From assembly GCA_949825045.1 (NCBI GenBank), contig OX463824.1, positions 26,630,001 to 26,694,000 on the forward strand: a stretch of DNA of 64,000 bases. The letters run 5' to 3'. Under the pieces are notes generated by a model. That model saw nothing but the letters and a program-made list of their open reading frames with translations, did not search any database and was not told the origin of the DNA. This stretch comes from Argyresthia goedartella (taxonomy: Eukaryota > Arthropoda > Insecta > Lepidoptera > Argyresthiidae). Position 1 is the stretch's first letter. Every line of letters starts with the position of its first letter. Below, piece by piece: positions 20,334 through 31,135 of the stretch. Made by a program: the position numbers and the translations under genes.

Positions 20334-23050
20334 TTATGATAGATGTGTGAGCATCAGCGTGTTAGGTCGTTTCAACCGCAGCACCTCTCCTTTCGTGTTA
20401 AGCAGGTCTTGTGCCAGTGGGTTAGAGTGCTGTTGGAGGCGTCGCTTGTAATGTCTCAGCCTGTTCTCAATCTCCTGCTTCACAGTAGGCATCTCCAAGT
20501 ACTCGTGAATTTCGGTGTTTCTCGTAAACCAGGGTGCGGAGGTAATGTTGCGGAGCACCTTGTTCTGGAACCGTTGTAGAATCTCAACATTCGAGCTGCT
20601 GGCAGAACCCCAGAGTTCTATGGCATACATCCAGATAGGCTTGAGAACGGTCTTGTATATGAGTAGCTTGTTCTCGAGGGAGAGTTTAGATGGTCCACCG
20701 AGGAGCCATTGGAGGTCTCTGTATTTCAGTGTGAGTTCTTCCTTTTTCGTCAGGATGTGAGTCTTCCAGTAGAGACCTCTGTCGAGATGGCAACCGAGGT
20801 ACTTCACACATGTTTTGTGTGGTAAAGTCTCGCCTTTCAATGTGATTGCTGGACAATCACCTTTCCTCAAGGTAAAGGTTATGTGTACGGACTTTGTGGG
20901 ACTTGCTTTTATCCGCCATTTGTCTAGCCAGTGTTCCAGTTTGTTGACTTGACATTGCAGCAGTCTGGTTGCTTCAGCTGGATCCTTGCTACTAGACAGG
21001 CAGGCTGTGTCGTCAGCGTAGGTAGCACATAGCACATTATCTATTTCTGGTATGTCTGCAGTGAAGATGGTGTATAATACCGGCCCCAGTACTGATCCCT
21101 GAGGGACTCCTGCTTGGCATCCTCTAAAGGAGGAGAAGCTTTCGCCGTACTTCACCTGGAACAGTCTACATTCCAGATAGGATTTCATAAGTGTATAAAC
21201 CGTGTGTGGAAGCCAGCTTTTGATTTTGTATAGTAGTCCTTTGTGCCACACACGGTCGAACGCCTGCTGGATGTCCAGAAAGACGGCAGAGCAGTACTCC
21301 TTCTTTTCCAGTGTTTGTCTCACCTTTCTGACAACACGGTGAACCTGTTCTATGGTTGCATGTTTCGCCCGAAACCCGAATCTGGGACAATCTTTTCTTC
21401 CACCAGCATTGGTTTTAGTCGTCGCAGAAATATTCTCTCAAATAGCTTCGATACGACTGGTAGAAGGCTTATTGGTCGGTATGATGAGACTTCATTTGTA
21501 GGTTTACCATTCTTGTGAATTAGTATTATTTGTGATATCTTCCATATAGATGGGAAATATTGTATTCTCATAATTGAATTAAAGAGAACTGTTAGGAATA
21601 CAATTCCCTTCCGGGGTAGCCGTTCGAGTACCTCTGTCGTCACTAGGTCATATCCTGGTGCCTTCTTCTTAGCCAGGTGTCGAATTTGGTTTGTGATTTC
21701 TCTGGGGTTGGCTATTTGTAACGGTGGAGACATTTGTAGGTCGCCTTTTAACACCCTGTCTATCATTGGATCTTTGCTCGACTCAGAAGGTTTATTTGGC
21801 TGGAATGCACTTTCAAGGAATTCAGCAAATAATTCCGCTTTCTCATCGCTGCTCCTAGCCCATTTGCCATCATTACGTCTCAGAGGGGGTATTGCTTGTT
21901 GTGGTTGATTGTGAGTTTTTGTAAGTTTCCACAGTGAGTGATGGTCATTCTTATTTGGGTGACATTTTTCCAGTCGGTCTTGCAAAGTTTTATTCTTTAT
22001 TTCTTCAATGAATTGTTTCAGCTGGTGTTTAGCTCTATTGAATTTGGATTTGTCATCAGGATGTCTGCTTAGTTGCCATTTCCGTCTCAGACTACGTTTT
22101 TCTTCAACTCTTTTCCTAACTTCCAGCGGGTAGTTATATTTTTGAGTCTTTTCTGGAGTAACTGGGGTTGCCTTCCAGGCAGATTCTTGGAGGATCTTAG
22201 TTATGTGTAGTGCTGCTTCCTCTATATCATTTGAAGACTTTAGTGGTAATCTGAGATTGATATTTCTGTCCACATGGTGTTGAAATAATTCCCAGTCCGT
22301 GTTTTTGTTATAGAGAGTACATGGTTTTTCACTTAATATAACAGTAGTGCTTAAAGTCATTAAAATAGCAGTGTGGTCCGATGAACCGTCCAGGCATGAC
22401 TCCACGTGGTGATACAAGGTTGAGACTCCTTTTGTAGTATAAAAGTCTAGAAGATCCGGTTTTTTCTTAGGGTCAGTTGGCCAGTATGTTGGTTCTCCAG
22501 TCGACACACTCTGAAGCTTGTTGCAATCGATAGATTTTTTTAGTTCTCTGCCTCTTGTCAATGTCATTCTTGATCCCCAATGTAGGTGCTTTGCATTCCA
22601 GTCTCCTCCTGCTATAAATCTGTAGCCGAGCTGGTTAAAGAACTCTGTGAACATGTGGTCCTTGATGTTGTTCTTGGACGGGCCGTGCCTTCCCTTGCCA
22701 CGTTGAGGCGGGCAGTACACTGACGATAATGTTAGGGGGCCACTCCAATCGGCTACTGACACAGAGGTAGCCTGTAAGTAGTCCCTCTTGAATTCTGGAA
22801 GTTGGTGATGACGAATGCCTTCCTTGATTATTATTGCCGTTCCACCATGGGAAGTCATATCTGGGTGATTGCAGAAGTAGCATGAGAACCCTCTAATTTA
22901 AAAAGTTTTGCTATCTGTTAGGTGAGTTTCAGAAAGAAGCAGGATGTCAAGCTTGTTACTTATTAAAATAGTTTCCACCTCGAGTTTCTTTCCTTCTAGG
23001 CCATTGATGTTCCACGTAGCTAGTCTAAGGTTTCTATCCTTGAATTTTGC
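20334..23050 (-). pseudogene. Jockey ORF2: endonuclease-reverse transcriptase, frameshifted
   Basis: On the minus strand the N-terminal endonuclease starts near 23050 (LRLATWNINGL, then DILLLSETHLTDSKTF, catalytic Glu present). A frameshift near 22890 moves it to the frame that continues from 22858 (MTSHGGTAIIIKEG, GGDWNAKHLHWGS, SSDHTAILM: Asp, Asn and His-type catalytic motifs intact). The reverse transcriptase begins in the same frame (YRPISLLPVVSKLFERI). It loses one base near 21380, inside the FGFR motif, and resumes in the frame ending at 20334, with FLDIQQAFDRVW, AGVPQGSVLGP and YADD (residues 102-105 of that segment). Two frameshifts make it non-autonomous. Jockey-clade membership rests on motif spacing, two-ORF layout and the poly(A) tail. 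Confidence 0.9.
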
Positions 23051-23134
23051 TAACTAGCACTGTTATGAGGCTAAGTAGGTTGCCTATTTGTTGTATTAGT
23101 AAGTCAATTTTCTCTGACTGTTTGAGGATCAGCA
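23034..23134 (-). pseudogene. Remnant of Jockey ORF1 (gag-like) C-terminus
   Basis: Minus-strand translation reads KQSEKIDLLIQQIGNLLSL, ITVLVSKIQG and then TAG at 23034-23036. The ORF2 reading starts in another frame across the same spot, as in Jockey elements where the two ORFs abut or overlap. Only about 32 codons survive the 5' truncation. Confidence 0.65.
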
Positions 23135-23184
23135 ATTACAGCAAAATGAACTTAATAAAACATAGATTCTTATGGTAATAAAGT

Positions 23185-24225
23185 TTATTCAAAATGACCC
23201 CCGCGATTTTGAATACAGGCCTTTATTCTGCGCGGCCAGTCGTCTATCGCAGCACGAACGAGGTCCATGTCAATATCGGCGGCTGCCTTAATCAAGGATG
23301 CCTTGAGTGACTCCAAATCAGGATGAGGCTTTGAGCAGGCCTTTTCCTCCAAGTGTTGCCATATCTTGTAATCTAACGGACTCAAATCTGGACTGGAGGA
23401 GGGCCAGTCTTCGTGCCGGATGAAGTCGATTTCACGCGCCGCCAGCCAGTCTTGTGAGCTTTTCGCTCTATGAGCTGGTGCAGAATCTTGTTGGAATACC
23501 CAGTGCCTGTTATTAAACATGGTATGAGAAACAGGTTCCACAAGGTTCTTGAGGACTGTATTTTGATACACAACTGCATTCGTTTTTACGCCTTTCTCCC
23601 AAAAATGTACCTCAGTGAAGCCCCAATAAGAGACTTCCAACCAAACCATGAGCGAGGATGGAAAATGACCTCGTTGGACACGCGGAATACGGCTGCTCGC
23701 TTCTTCACTGCTGTGTGCGTACACCTTATCATTTTGTTTGTTGTAGCTCTCTTCCACGGTAAAAAAAATTTCATCCGAAAAAAGAATTTCCCGATGCTTT
23801 TTTCCCGCGTACCGCTTCAACAAAGCGCGGCATCTCTTCAGTCTCAGGTCCATTAAACGAGCGTCCAAACGATGTCCTGTTTTTCTTCGATATGCCCTAA
23901 GCCCTAGGTCTTCATTTAACACCCTTTTCACCGTGGTCCTGCTTAACCCCATCTGAAGGGCCAACAGTTTCTGCTTACGTATGGGATTTCTTTGAATTCG
24001 CGCCTTCACAGCTTTTATCACTGCTGGAGTCCTAACAGAGCGAGGGCGACCACTTCTTGACCTGTCATCTACACTAGAGTCTTCATTGTATCGTTTTATG
24101 GTACGATAAACGAAACTTTTGGTTATATTCAAATTTTTCAGTAAGTCGAAAATCTGAATTGGCGCGTAACCGCAACGATGCAACGCAATAACTGCGACAC
24201 GGTCTTCTTTAAGTGTCCACTCCAT
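23185..24225 (-). CDS. Mariner (maT, DD37D) transposase, apparently intact
   Basis: A 346-residue protein if started at the ATG at 24223-24225 (MEWTLKEDR); the open frame extends 11 codons further to a GTG, but 346 residues is the normal mariner length. N-terminal helix-turn-helix DNA-binding region (about residues 1-110: VIALHRCGYAPIQIFDLL; GLSRTTVKRVL), a basic linker with GRPRS, then the catalytic DDE/D core: D151 in LFSDEIFF, D247 in VFQQDSAPAH and D285 in SPDLSPLDYKIW. Thirty-seven residues separate the second and third Asp, the DD37D spacing of the maT family. No stop or frameshift. It cuts and pastes its own element at TA sites in the nucleus. The 3' UTR is interrupted by the Jockey copy 40 bp after the stop. 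Alternative label: another IS630-Tc1-mariner subfamily with the same spacing. Confidence 0.93.
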   Translation of the reverse strand: MEWTLKEDRVAVIALHRCGYAPIQIFDLLKNLNITKSFVYRTIKRYNEDSSVDDRSRSGRPRSVRTPAVIKAVKARIQRNPIRKQKLLALQMGLSRTTVKRVLNEDLGLRAYRRKTGHRLDARLMDLRLKRCRALLKRYAGKKHREILFSDEIFFTVEESYNKQNDKVYAHSSEEASSRIPRVQRGHFPSSLMVWLEVSYWGFTEVHFWEKGVKTNAVVYQNTVLKNLVEPVSHTMFNNRHWVFQQDSAPAHRAKSSQDWLAAREIDFIRHEDWPSSSPDLSPLDYKIWQHLEEKACSKPHPDLESLKASLIKAAADIDMDLVRAAIDDWPRRIKACIQNRGGHFE

Positions 24226-24441
24226 ATTTAAAAATGAGGATAATTCTAAAAAGTACACATTTTTATTTTCATGAAAAATTCGAAATTCGAATTCAATAAA
24301 CTTTTTTGTGGCCAGCGTTCTAAATTCAAAAGTTTTTATTGTGTGACAGAACTTATGACCTGACTATGTATATTTGGAATGTGCTAATTAAGCCTATAGT
24401 TTGAAAGACAACACGGTCCTGTTTAAAAATATATTCGTTAC

Positions 24442-24573
24442 TTTCTACACACGTGGATAGTACGTACTCTTTACTGCGTCCAAAAGCCGCACGTTACGAC
24501 CAGCATAATGTTAAATTACTTGGTAAAAACTCATTTCTTATCTTAATATTGATACATTATGACCATAATGTAT
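24442..24573. repeat. MITE family T, partial copy
   Basis: Left end 'TCTACACACGTGGATAG' plus 'AAAAGCCGCACGTTACGACC' and 'AACTCATTTCTTATCTTAAT' match 35852-36184. The right two-thirds is absent and a SINE follows at once. Confidence 0.7.
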
Positions 24574-24577
24574 ATGA

Positions 24578-24801
24578 CCCATTGATCTAGTCCCAAACTA
24601 GGATTCCCTGTATCTTGGGTACAAGACAACGATACACATACTTATATAGATAAATATTATACTTAGATAGATAAACAACCATGACTAGGGTACAAACATC
24701 TGTTCTCATCAAACAAATATTTGCTCCCACCAGGACTCGAATCCGGGACCCTTGGCTTCGAAGGCAGGGTCACTGCCGACTCGGCCATTCGGGTGGTCAG
24801 T
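24578..24801 (-). mobile_element. SINE family A, copy 4
   Basis: Minus-strand copy with a good tRNA-like head: B-box complement 'GGACTCGAATCC' and A-box complement 'CACTGCCGACTCGGCCATTC'. The tail side ends at 'CCCATTGATCTAGTCCC', so the last 40 bases and the ATT tail are missing. It abuts the MITE T fragment. Confidence 0.82.
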
Positions 24802-25315
24802 ATATATGTGTACATACATACAAACCGATCAGTACCAAAACCCTCTTTTTGACTTGTCCGTAGCCAGGTAAACTTGAAGTTCATCATACATTTTTCAGAA
24901 TTGAAGTACAATTTACCGTCAACTTCACTCATCCATCACAGTTAGAGAATTTTCCGAAACAAAAATAAATTCTGTGATTCATTATAAACATTGTGACAAT
25001 CGATTCATCATTCGATAGGGATTGAATCGAGTTTTCTGACCATGATTGGCTGCTCGATATCTCAATTTGATAATGCTTTCCAAACATTTGTATAAATTAT
25101 AAAGTTGTTTAGAACATTTCTGATCGAGGGAAAATTTTGTACAGCAATCACCATGATGGGTATGAAAAATTGTTAATGAGTTTATCTTAGGGCGAAAATT
25201 AAGAAAACGAGTTAATATTATTAACTAAAGCATTGCATGTTTTTATGTTGCCCCCATACAAAACACATAGTTTTGGATTATAAAATATTAAACTATATTA
25301 AGTACTTACGACTTA

Positions 25316-25564
25316 CGACCCGAATGGCCGAGTCGGCAGTGACCCTGCCTACGAAGCCAAGGGTCCCTGGTTCGACTCCCGGTGGGGGCAAATATTTGTT
25401 TGATGAGAACGGATGCTTGTACCCTATTCATGGTTGTTTATCTATCTAAGTATAATTTTTATCTATTTATGTATGTGTATCGTTGTCTAGTACCCAAGAT
25501 ACAGGGAATCCTAGTTTTGGGCTAGATCAATGTTTGTTAATAGTGTCCAAGGTATATTATATTA
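25316..25564 (+). mobile_element. SINE family A, copy 5
   Basis: The cleanest copy: A box 'TGGCCGAGTCGGCAGTGACC', B box 'GGTTCGACTCCC', complete body and a TATATTATATTATA tail. Copies 4 and 5 lie 0.5 kb apart in opposite orientation. Confidence 0.87.
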
Positions 25565-25859
25565 TAGTTAGGGCTAATGTACTCCCAATTAGCAGCCACA
25601 TACCTACCCATCAGGTAAATTAATAACAAAGAACCTTCCAGGAAATGTACTTTAACCTGTATTCCTACGAAATTATGTTATCAAAGTCGAATGAGAAACG
25701 GAAAGACTCAATTTGTCAGCAGCCTGTCAACATCAATTTTAATATTTTACTTCCCCTACGCTCATTTTATATTGATATTTATTGCCATCCGGAGACCGCC
25801 GTTGTAAGAATTCGAAATACAATCGTGGCTTTGGCGGAGCACCCACATATGCAACTTGA

Positions 25860-25990
25860 CATGTGATACAGCACGTAACTTGCCACTGGCATCAACATTC
25901 ACAAGATCTGTATGTCACGCCACGTCACGCAAATTGGATACAGTTCCTTTGAATTTTGATGCTAGTGGCAAGTTACATACCAGATCACAT
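25860..25990. repeat. Foldback with 27-bp arms
   Basis: 25875-25901 (GTAACTTGCCACTGGCATC...) and 25950-25976 are inverted copies with two mismatches, separated by 48 bp. Flanking 'ATGTGAT' and 'ATCACAT' extend the pairing imperfectly. Non-coding. Confidence 0.65.
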
Positions 25991-26434
25991 TCACATCACG
26001 GAGGCTGTCTGTCTGTCAAAGTTGTCAAATTTTATTTACTACTTATAGGTAGGATAGGGGAAATGATTATACTCAGTACTGCCATCTCCTGGTGACTGAT
26101 CAGTAGCTTCAATTCCGAGTACACACCTCCTTGTGGTCACTACCGGTAACGATTGCACTTGACTCCTTATGGTCTCGCGTGCAATAGGCCAACGTGAGAG
26201 GAAGACTGGCCAAGACGCACAGGCCCGCGTGTCGTTTTATGGCCAAAATCCTACTCCAACAAGCGCAAATCGCAAATCAGCCCCGGCCTTCCGTCCCCGG
26301 GAGCCCCGCTATCCCAAGCTCCGGCAGCGGCTCAGGTTACGGCGGGGCAGAGGTTGCTAAGAATCCCCGGCAGAGATACGGCAGAGATCGGGCTGCCAAC
26401 ATGCAGTGACCCTGACTACGTACAATACAAGGAC

Positions 26435-26560
26435 TTTAAGACGTCGGGATCCCACTGGGTGCGATTGGCACAGGACCGGGGAGATTGACGCTTTAGAGAA
26501 GAGGCCTATGCCCAGCATTGGGTCGATGTGGGCTGAATATGATGATGACGATGACTTATA
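26435..26560 (+). repeat. RTE-like 3' end, short copy
   Basis: 'GGGATCCCACTGGGTGCGAT' then 'GAAGAGGCCTATGCCCAGC', 'GGTCGATGTGGGCTGAATAT' and a GATGATGACGATGA tail. It keeps the ACTGGGTGCGATTGGC segment that is deleted in the 19553-19905 copy. Confidence 0.8.
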
Positions 26561-26579
26561 ATATATGACTAGCTAATAT

Positions 26580-26655
26580 CATTTGAGGTTAATTTTGCCA
26601 GTGTCAAGTGTATTTGAAAGATCACTTGACGTGTTTTTGAACCTAACCTCAAATG
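26580..26655. repeat. Short hairpin
   Basis: CATTTGAGGTTA at the left end and TAACCTCAAATG at the right end pair exactly. Inside, GTCAAGTG pairs with CACTTGAC around a 12-base loop. Total 76 bp, with a partly paired stem. Confidence 0.6.
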
Positions 26656-27674
26656 AATGAAACTCTTTGCTACGACAGCGCCACCAAGCGGGAGCAAAGA
26701 CGGTCATCGGTGCCTTTGTCAAATAATGTGTCAAGATGTTTTGGTCGGCGTCCGGTCTTTGATAAACATGCGTAAGAGTCGATTATCTGTCTCTGAACGT
26801 GTCTACCATCCTTCGAATTGTACCGATACCGACGGTTCCGACACAAAAGGTTAATTTCGTGTCACTATGTGCCAAAAACATTTTTTAAACATGGATGCCC
26901 TGCATGGATTCGTGATAAATATTCAATCAAGACGGAGATTAGTCAATAGACGAACAAAAGTGGGGACTTATAATAAGAGGAAGAAGGAAGAAATATTATT
27001 ACACGCTGCATCCGGGTTCCGTAGGTGACAAAACAGTAGGAACGACTATACGGGTCAATTTGTTTTCATAGTAAACTGTCGATTCCTTAGAGGAAATATA
27101 AATGTTGTTGGTTATTCAGCGTGTTTCTGTTAAAGGTCCTAAGCCGTATTAATTACTTGGCCTCATTTAGTCTTTTCGTGTTGACACATTTTTTTGCGTC
27201 GGCTGACTGTACTCTTTTTTAATTTGTCAATTTGTAAGCTCATATCATCCTATTTTTATGTAACTTGTAATTGGAAAATCACTTGATTGTTTCAACAATA
27301 AACAAACAAAACCAACTTAGCATCATGGTTTTTCAATGTGGCTTAACAGAGGCCCTGTTGCGAACTCATTAAGCTTCACTACGCCAAGCGTTTAATTTTG
27401 GAGGGTTCTCAAACCAAAGGCTATTACGGATTCCTAAAACGCCCTGTAATATGATTCAAAAGTTTTTTTATCCCGAAAAGTTCGGGAACTCCATTAGCCA
27501 TGTTAAAAGTTTGAGTAAGTAAATACAAAGTCTGTTTGTAAATTAAACTTGTTATGTTAACGATGACGTCGTTAGAGGGGAGGGGTAGGGAGGGTAGGAG
27601 AGGGGGGCTCAGGTTCAAAGATGGGGTCAAATGGGAAATTTTATTTGTTTGTTTTACTTAATATTTAATGGCTA
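26656..27674. other. No gene seen
   Basis: Several short open frames only. A purine-rich run near 27575-27610 is low complexity. Confidence 0.35.
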
Positions 27675-27893
27675 GTATTTCATCGTACAGCAAAAAAGGA
27701 TCAGCAAAAACACTGAGTACTTAAGTTTATGTTTTAAGTATGTTTTGTTGTTCTTACATGTTGAAACTAAAACACGAAGGATAAAGGGGGCTTCGCTTTC
27801 ACCCCTTCACCCTCCACCTAAGCTACCGAGCAAATATAAGGGATATTTGCTGCGTAAATCAGTATTTTTGCTGTGCAGTTTAATATTTCCCGT
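27675..27893 (-). mobile_element. MITE family 3, copy 1
   Basis: Ends at 'GTGCAGTTTAATATTTCCC'. The inside on the minus strand reads the same module as MITE 2: CACCTAAGCTACC on the plus strand beside the stem 'GGATAAAGGGGGCTTCGC'..'CACCCCTTCACCCT', and 'TGTTGTTCTTACATGTTG'. Relatives are at 28190-28353 and 59294-59519. Confidence 0.6.
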
Positions 27894-28087
27894 AATTAAT
27901 CTTGTATTTTAAGATTATGGTTGATTACACAACCTGGTGTTAAACTAAAGTGTTAAAGTGTCCTACTGTGTGTACTTTTGCTGTCTTTTCTTAAAGAAAG
28001 TGCAAAACACCACTAGTTTAGAGAAACTAGTCTTGCTCCCTATTAGTCATTAGATAGATGAATTAGGAACTAAGCAAAATAAAATTA

Positions 28088-28140
28088 AATAGGTCAAGTG
28101 CGGGTCGGACCCGCACGCGATGGCTTCTGTACCATCGTGC
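28088..28140 (+). repeat. GGGTTCCG repeat, terminal scrap
   Basis: 'AGGTCAAGTGCGGGTCGGAC' and 'CCGCACGCGATGGCTTCTGT' match the left end of the family with several changes. Confidence 0.5.
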
Positions 28141-28189
28141 AAGATTAAAAGACAAAATATTAATGACATAAACACAAACGGTATTTAAA

Positions 28190-28353
28190 GTATTTAATCG
28201 CACATCCAAAATACTGATTATCACAGCAAAAAGGATCAGCAAAAACACTTTTTATGTTTTAAAGTATTTTTGTTGTTCTTCGCTTCGCTCACCCCCTTTA
28301 CCCTTTAACTTGCTGTTAAAATCAGTATTATTGATGTGCAGTTTCATATTTCC
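28190..28353 (-). mobile_element. MITE family 3, copy 2 (internally deleted)
   Basis: Begins 'TATTTAATCGCACATCC', carries 'AAAAAGGATCAGCAAAAAC', and ends 'GATGTGCAGTTTCATATTTC'. Much of the stem module is gone; only 'TTCGCTTCGCTCACCCCC' remains. Confidence 0.6.
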
Positions 28354-28479
28354 CAACAAAAACAAGACAATAAGTTGAGAATCTGAAACCCGACTACCGA
28401 CTAATACACCGCGCTGACTTTTGACTTTTCAGTGGTGTTTACGGTCATTGACATTGGGATAATGGAGTGTGGAGCTGAT

Positions 28480-28612
28480 AAATCTGTGGAAGTTGAGTTG
28501 CTACGCCCTGCTTCTCCCACAGTGGTCCAATGTAGAGAAGTGGCAAAAAATTACGATTGCTAAGTATATGTAAATATCTATAGTTATGGAGACATTTGGA
28601 ATTTGGAATCGA
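28480..28612 (+). repeat. N1 non-LTR 3' tip
   Basis: 'CTTCTCCCACAGTGGTCC' and 'GTAAATATCTATAGTTATGG', ending 'TTTGGAATTTGGAATC'. UTR only. Confidence 0.7.
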
Positions 28613-30832
28613 ATAACATAGGTCTATAGTAAACAACTATCGCAAGGTTTCTTAGCGAGTGAGCGAGGTCACCTTCTCTGTCTCGCCCATACATGCATCT
28701 CTTATACCCATACACCGCTACCGATTCCCTCTGTACTCTGTCCAATTCTTTATTGAACTTTTGACATTTCCTTATTGCATACAGTATAAGACACATTTTT
28801 CGTTGCGGATGTCAAAAGTGTAGGGATTTTTATCTGTCAAAAAACATTAATAGGGTGGACAAAGTGTAGGTGGCATTCTGACGCCAACATAATTTGCGTC
28901 GGGTGTATTAAGGATAGCTACGACAAATTTGCAGTGTAGTCACATTTAAAAATAATTACTAGTGGCCCTGTGGGCAGTAGACCTCGCTAAAAGGGGGGAC
29001 TGTGAACCAATTTATAGGTAAGTAAGTATTATAGATTCAATCAAAATCAAATAGTAAAGTAGCCGCACCAATAACTTTGTAAACTACATTTTGCAATTTA
29101 AAATACAATTTATTGACTTTTCACGAAAATAGTTATAGGCTATTTCACTTACTCTCATGGTCTGTATAGATCCTGTTTCCATTTAATTTGATATCCCACA
29201 CGATAGGTTTCAGAAAACCTATTACTAGATACCAGAAAGCCCTTCAAAGATTGGCTTTTGACCGAATTTGACGTTACCCAGCGTTTTAAACAAGTTATTT
29301 AATACACCATTTACAAATTTAACGATTTTATGAAAATAATCACCTCAGAATGTATAAAGTTCATAACTTTGACGCCAGTCCTGTTAATCTCCTATCACCT
29401 AATGACCTATGAAGCGGTTGGTGGAACTCTACGTCCAATTAATTGTAATAGTCTATATATTTCCTGGTTGATATTAACATTGTTTTGCAAAGTCAGAGAA
29501 GCAAATATTAGCAAAACGAATTCTTTTAACAATTGCTTGAAATTTCACCCGACTATGGCAAAATCAAAATCTTTGATTCACTGTCATTTGTCAATCGATT
29601 CGGAATTGAAGTCCGGGAGATTTAAGCTACATTAAATTTTCCGTTGCGTTAGTTTTAACTTTTACTTTTTATCTGATTGCGCGAGAAGAAGGGTAATGTT
29701 TTAAGTCAGAGGTTCAACCAATGGAACAAATATATAGCCCGCCGACCACACTGGCTCCAAAGCCTGCTCCATACGTCAAGCTGTCAATAAATCCAGTGCG
29801 GAAGCAAAAAGAAACATGCGGCCTTCTCGACAAGACTCAAAATGGATGGACCTGGTATTACTCTTTGCGGTCTGGTGCAAGCATTCTTTGCTACTATGCT
29901 GCAGACTTGAAACGACATAGGAACACAAAGAGATCTATTGTTAAAGAAAATTGGATGTTAAATTGAGGTAGTGGATTTAATTTGGCAGAATTGGCGAGTC
30001 TGACTTAAATTGGAGAAACGATTGGCTGTACACAAAATAAATTACTAGAAATACATACATTCTTGCCAATTATATTATTTTCGACGGCCAGGGTAATAAA
30101 ACCTTACACCTTAATTTGGGGGATAGCGGGGAGCTCCCCTGTTCCCCTAGTAAAGTTTTTTTTTTGAGAGGAAATATATAGTTTTCGAGATGTATAAAAA
30201 TGATGTTGTTTACCTGTTTACCTGTTTACCTATTGACATAAAGTAACCCGTTGAGGGTCGGGGGGCGGTAACCCTGGACTTCCTCCCTCCACCTAATCCA
30301 CCCCTTTTTTGAGATAATCACCTTAGCTCCGGCTACTACGGGACTACGGCGATGCCCCCTCACTGCAGCGCACCCACGCTCGCCTCCGCAGCTTCGGCTT
30401 GCTGGTCGGCCGCTCCGTCGCGCTCGGTGCGCAGCAGTGCACGGTCACCTCCGCCCCTTCGTGCCTCCGGCTCATTAAAAACACTCTAGAGAGAAGTCAC
30501 AAGACTGCCTAGGAAGTGGGGTGCTCTAATTTGGATGCTCATAGGAATTCGGAGAAATCATACATTTGTTCTGAACTCTGCGTCTAAAAGGAGGCAACAA
30601 GATCTGCTACTGGTTGCATCTCTACTTTCATAAATATAACCTCAAATTTTAACAAAATTAATGAATTTACCTATAACTTAAAATTTATAAGTTCTTATTG
30701 GTTTTTCCTCCCAAAAATCTTATAAGAACAGAACAATAAAAATCGTATCAACTAAACCGATATGGCCATACAACAATAAGACTCGTACTATGTAACTATG
30801 TAACTTATAACTTAACTATTAACTCACTAGAG
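28613..30832. other. No gene recognised
   Basis: About 2.2 kb. Plus-strand open frames at 29330-29635 (101 codons) and 29721-29966 (81 codons) show no domain, transmembrane pattern or family I can name, and the local AT content makes chance frames likely. GC-rich patch at 30340-30480 has no repeat partner seen. Confidence 0.35.
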
Positions 30833-31135
30833 GTGAGACGTAACACCGAACAGCTTCTGACTGTGTGTCGATTATTGCGAGGCGACAGTGACTGCGCAGC
30901 GCTTGTCAGTGCCGTATGCGCGCTTTACGTGCCTGACAACTACCTACGCGCTCGTAGGCACCAGCTGCTAGCGGGCGGCTCGCACCGCACGGTGGCGCGC
31001 CTGCAGTCTCCGCTGGTCCGGGCACGGAATAGCCTCAATGCACTGTTGGCCGCAGCACCATTGAATGATCTGTTTGGTGATGCATGGAGGGATATTGTGC
31101 GAGAATGTGGAAGGTTCTGTGAGAAGATTGCATGA
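30833..31135 (+). CDS. Candidate terminal exon of an unknown host gene
   Basis: About 100 codons open from a possible acceptor (TTAACTCACTAG ending at 30830) to TGA at 31133-31135. Third positions are GC-rich (GCG, CTG, CGC, GTC), unlike the AT-rich surroundings. The translation looks helical and ordered (TVCRLLRGDSDCAALVSAV; LQSPLVRARNSLNALLAAA; DAWRDIVRECGRFCEKIA). It is followed by AT-rich sequence with TAAATAAATAAAATAAA at 31336-31352, a likely polyadenylation region. I do not recognise the family. The polypyrimidine tract before the acceptor is weak and no upstream exon is visible nearby, so it could also be a processed-gene remnant. Confidence 0.45.
   Translation: MRRNTEQLLTVCRLLRGDSDCAALVSAVCALYVPDNYLRARRHQLLAGGSHRTVARLQSPLVRARNSLNALLAAAPLNDLFGDAWRDIVRECGRFCEKIA

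Larger units (their letters stand above)
20176..23134 (-). mobile_element. Jockey-clade non-LTR retrotransposon, 5'-truncated, nested in the mariner
   Basis: About 2.96 kb. The poly(A) tail appears as the T-rich run 20176-20225, and the 5' end is at 23134. A perfect 10-bp target duplication ATTACAGCAA flanks it (20166-20175 and 23135-23144). It keeps the last roughly 100 bases of ORF1, then endonuclease and reverse transcriptase. The insertion lies in the mariner 3' UTR, between its transposase and its distal terminal repeat. Confidence 0.92.
20091..24368 (-). mobile_element. maT-type (DD37D) mariner element, split by a Jockey insertion
   Basis: Terminal inverted repeats of 27 bp (20091-20117 and 24342-24368, outer end CATAGTCAGGTCATAAG) are exact, and each is flanked by TA (20089-20090, 24369-24370), the mariner target. 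The transposase reads on the minus strand. Removing the retrotransposon at 20176-23134 and one copy of its 10-bp duplication leaves an element of about 1.31 kb, the usual mariner size. Terminal repeats and transposase look undamaged, so this copy may have been mobile until the insertion lengthened it. Confidence 0.9.

Noticed and set aside
20142..20339. Plus frame rich in phenylalanine
   Set aside because: It is the poly(A) tail of the minus-strand Jockey element read backwards.
28995..29030. Donor-like GTAAGTAAGT at about 29018
   Set aside because: The sequence upstream has stops in the frames tested and no acceptable acceptor within exon distance.
29330..29966. Two plus frames of 101 and 81 codons
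   Set aside because: No family resemblance or coding bias. The length is not exceptional for sequence of this composition.
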